Shown: positions 5,644 to 7,377 of the stretch, piece after piece
Layout of the letters: each line of letters opens with the position of its first letter
Position numbering within the stretch: position 1 is the stretch's first letter
Assembly: GCA_021404985.1 (NCBI GenBank)
Contig: QWHP01000138.1
Location: 1-7,377 of the forward strand
Direction of reading: 5' to 3'
Length of the DNA: 7,377 bases
Source of the DNA: Actinobacteria bacterium ATB1
GTDB lineage: Bacteria; Actinomycetota; Acidimicrobiia; UBA2766
Program-made: the position numbers and the translations under genes
Notes under the pieces: generated by a model
What the model was told of the DNA's origin: nothing
What the model saw: the letters and a program-made list of their open reading frames with translations, nothing else
The model's database searches: none

Positions 5644-6231
5644 ATGGACATCCACCGGCTCTGCAAGACCCCCGTCGACCTCGACGATGTCGGCGCGTTC
5701 CTCGACGCACTGCATCACGAGGGCCGTGTCGCAGCCTGCCGCAGCCTCACCGCCAAAGAGCAGGAGGCCCTCTTCGATGCGGCCGAGGGACATCGCAAGA
5801 TCACGGTCGAGGACATCGTGCCGGCCGGTGTCGAACCTCTCGTTCCCGTGCCCCACTGGGGCAAGAACTCCCTGCCACTCTTCACGACCTTCCAGAAGGT
5901 CTTCTGCCGCCCGGACGATCCGAAGGCACTTGAGGCCGGAGAGCTCTGGGGCTACAACGAGCAGAGCCTGAAGACCTTCACCGGACCGGGCTACTACGTG
6001 GCGTACAACCTGACGGATGGCGAGGTACTGGTGGACTACACGCGCCTTCCTACCGGCAAGGCACCCGGCTGGCCGCGCATCATCCCCAACTCACGCCGTC
6101 TCAGCCGCTTCATCTACAACGGCACCCAGGACACGTTGCGCGGTGTGAGCCGGCATGTCACGATCGGCCGCGCGGCGCGCAACGGTGAGTGGATGCCGAA
6201 TTGGTTCGTCCTCGTCCGAGAGGACGTGTAG
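5644..6231 (+). CDS. Unrecognised soluble protein, 195 residues
   Basis: I do not recognise this family. The protein has no signal peptide or membrane segment. The N-terminal part (about 10-58) looks helical and charged. The part from about 66 is rich in aromatics, Gly and Pro: PHWGKNSLPLFTTFQKVF (70-87), LWGYNEQS (101-108), TFTGPGYYVAYN (111-122), VLVDYTRLP (128-136), then RRLSRFIYNGTQDTLRGVSR (151-170), HVTIGRAARNGEW (171-183) and WFVLVRE. Such dense conserved-looking aromatics suggest a compact beta-rich domain with a binding pocket. An in-frame ATG at 5620 and open frame to 5500 exist, but 5644 fits the promoter and avoids overlap with the divergent HAD gene. It stands alone, convergent with the protease gene 10 bp away. 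The reading frame is well supported by composition; function is open. Confidence 0.82.
   Translation: MDIHRLCKTPVDLDDVGAFLDALHHEGRVAACRSLTAKEQEALFDAAEGHRKITVEDIVPAGVEPLVPVPHWGKNSLPLFTTFQKVFCRPDDPKALEAGELWGYNEQSLKTFTGPGYYVAYNLTDGEVLVDYTRLPTGKAPGWPRIIPNSRRLSRFIYNGTQDTLRGVSRHVTIGRAARNGEWMPNWFVLVREDV
6207..6226. terminator. 7-bp hairpin at the end of the 195-residue protein gene
   Basis: CGTCCTC (6207-6213) and GAGGACG (6220-6226) pair perfectly around a 6-nt loop, just before the stop codon at 6229-6231. There is no T tract on either strand. It could act as a bidirectional terminator between the convergent genes with the neighbouring hairpin at 6237-6252, or simply reflect coding sequence. Confidence 0.25.
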
Positions 6232-6236
6232 CCCAC

Positions 6237-6252
6237 GGGCCTCAGCCGGCCC
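6237..6252. terminator. Short all-G/C hairpin spanning the convergent stop codons
   Basis: GGGCC (6237-6241) and GGCCC (6248-6252) pair around a 6-nt loop that includes the protease stop codon (TCA at 6242-6244 on the plus strand). The stem is only 5 bp and no T tract follows, so a terminator role is weakly supported. Confidence 0.2.
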
Positions 6253-7377
6253 TCACCTTGAAGTTGGCTCCGGGGTCGGTCCCGTCCGCAACAATCGCAC
6301 CCTCGACCTCGAGGCGGACGTCGACACCGGCAGTGCCGTCGACGATCTTGAGACGCCATCTGGCGAGCCCAATGCCGGACGCGCCGAAGCGGAGGCCTTG
6401 GCCCTGCAGGGTCGCTCCCGTCAACGAGGTTGCGGTCGCAGGAGACGAAACGACTGACAGCACCTGGTAAGCACCGAGGTCGAAGTTCAGGATCCCGAAA
6501 CCGGTGATGCCGAGGATGTCGAACCACACGCCCGTGATCTCGACCCCGTCGACGACCGCATTCCCGTTGAGCGCCTGCACCTGCCAGAGAACCGGGTCCC
6601 CGGGGTCGGCATCCCACGCGTCCTCCACGCCGTCGTCGTCGAAGTCGCCATCGTCGGCGGGGTCGTAGACGATTGCGGCGGCAGCATCGACGCGTCCCGT
6701 CCCCGTCATCCTGTCCCGACCGGGTGTCCCGACGTCGGTGGCGGTGTTCATGAGGGCCGCTCGGACGCGCCCCGCATCCCAGTCCGGGTGGGCACTCCGG
6801 ACGAGGGCGGCGACACCCGCGACGTGCGGGGTCGCCATCGACGTGCCGCTGTACGCGGCGAACGCATCCGACGCTCCGCCCGCAGCCGGCGGGGCGACGG
6901 GACCGACGATTCCCGTTCCCGGAGCGGAGATGTCGACTCCGTCGTTGTACTGACTGAACCAGGCATGGTCGCCGGTTCCGGTCTCGAGAGCCGCCACCGA
7001 GAGGACCGAGGGGAAGCTGGCGGGGAAGGAGTACTGCGCAGTCCCGGCATTGCCCGCCGCCGCAACCAGGACGACATCGTGCGCGGCTGCGTAGTTGACT
7101 GCATCCCGCCAGAAGAGCAGCGGGACGAAGCCACCGAGGCTCATGTTGATCACCTTCGCCCCGTCGTTGGTCGCGTCGACGAGGCCGCTCGTGAGGTCAC
7201 CGAGCCAGCAGAAGCGCCCCTGGCACGTCTTGTACACGAAGATCGGTGACGTGGGTGAGACACCGGCGATACCCGCCGAGTTGTCCGCGATCGCTGCGGC
7301 GATACCCGCGACATGGGTCCCGTGCGAGATGTCGTCGGTCGGGTGGTTGTAACAGTTGACAGGGTCGTAGAGGATGT
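6242..7377 (-). CDS. Subtilisin-like serine protease (S8), C-terminal part; N-terminus beyond right edge
   Basis: The minus frame is open from the right edge to TGA at 6244-6242, giving 377 visible residues. SHGTHVAGIAAA carries the catalytic His (codon 7324-7322), VAAAGNAG the oxyanion-hole Asn, and YSGTSMATPHVAGVAALV the catalytic Ser (codon 6841-6839). The catalytic Asp, propeptide and signal peptide must lie outside. KVINMSLGG is also typical of S8. After the catalytic domain, an Asp-rich segment (about 6596-6667, DGDFDDDGVEDAWDADPGD) resembles thrombospondin type 3 calcium-binding repeats. A roughly 115-residue beta-rich C-terminal domain follows. No sorting motif or membrane anchor ends the protein, so secretion into the medium is likely. 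Three visible cysteines (PVNCYN and TCQGRFCW) flank the His region and may form disulfides. An internal GTG at 7237 is not the start, because the catalytic His is upstream of it. Confidence 0.9.
   Translation of the reverse strand, partial: ILYDPVNCYNHPTDDISHGTHVAGIAAAIADNSAGIAGVSPTSPIFVYKTCQGRFCWLGDLTSGLVDATNDGAKVINMSLGGFVPLLFWRDAVNYAAAHDVVLVAAAGNAGTAQYSFPASFPSVLSVAALETGTGDHAWFSQYNDGVDISAPGTGIVGPVAPPAAGGASDAFAAYSGTSMATPHVAGVAALVRSAHPDWDAGRVRAALMNTATDVGTPGRDRMTGTGRVDAAAAIVYDPADDGDFDDDGVEDAWDADPGDPVLWQVQALNGNAVVDGVEITGVWFDILGITGFGILNFDLGAYQVLSVVSSPATATSLTGATLQGQGLRFGASGIGLARWRLKIVDGTAGVDVRLEVEGAIVADGTDPGANFKVRAG
6596..6667 (-). other. Asp-rich thrombospondin type 3-like calcium-binding segment of the S8 protease
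   Basis: The encoded sequence has alternating Asp residues with the pattern DxDxDxDGVxDxWD, as in TSP3 repeats of bacterial secreted proteins. Only one unit is present. It lies between the catalytic domain and the C-terminal beta-rich domain and probably forms a calcium-stabilised linker. Confidence 0.55.

Noticed and set aside
5578..5856. Extension of the first HAD gene to 5856
   Set aside because: It is antisense to the gene at 5644; HAD motif I normally lies within about 15 residues of the N-terminus, which ATG 5577 satisfies.
1..7377. Possible defence island, CRISPR, mobile element or RNA gene
   Set aside because: No spaced repeats, transposase or integrase frames, terminal inverted repeats, or tRNA/rRNA-like sequence seen; all frames are explained by metabolic, membrane or secreted proteins.

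Overview
The window is GC-rich, densely packed DNA with strong G/C third-position bias. Three of its likely promoters place a TAnnnT hexamer 5-7 nt upstream of a start codon that has no Shine-Dalgarno sequence. Together these suggest a high-GC actinobacterium or an actinobacteria-like lineage, but no gene here fixes the taxon. It reads as ordinary chromosomal DNA: I see no mobile element, CRISPR array, tRNA or rRNA, and no gene-free stretch over 300 bases.

Layout, left to right. (1) 1-157, minus: the first 52 codons of an unrecognised gene that leaves the window. (2) 237-1340, plus: a fold-type II PLP enzyme of the D-cysteine desulfhydrase / ACC deaminase family, divergent from gene 1. (3) 3256 down to 1324, minus: a three-gene unit made of a membrane-anchored thioredoxin-fold protein with a CxC motif, a polytopic permease-like protein and a small three-helix membrane protein, joined by GTGA stop/start overlaps. 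(4) 3346-4122, plus: 6-phosphogluconolactonase. (5) 5577 down to 4127, minus: two HAD-superfamily hydrolases joined by an ATGA overlap, both without the second aspartate of motif I. (6) 5644-6231, plus: a 195-residue soluble protein I do not recognise. (7) 6242 to the right edge, minus: the C-terminal 377 residues of a secreted subtilisin-like (S8) protease with an Asp-rich calcium-binding segment and a C-terminal beta-rich domain.

Transcription units alternate between strands. Divergent pairs are separated by about 65-90 bp. Convergent pairs nearly touch or overlap: 17-bp overlap at 1324-1340, 4-bp gap at 4123-4126, 10-bp gap at 6232-6241. Several long open frames are antisense shadows, and some true starts (237, 3346, 5577, 5644) lie well inside the longest open frame.

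I see no single multi-gene system spanning the window. The parts most likely to repay attention are the CxC thioredoxin/permease/small-membrane-protein operon, the coupled HAD pair with altered motif I, the PLP enzyme with an altered cofactor-pocket motif, the leaderless-start pattern, and the unrecognised 195-residue protein.
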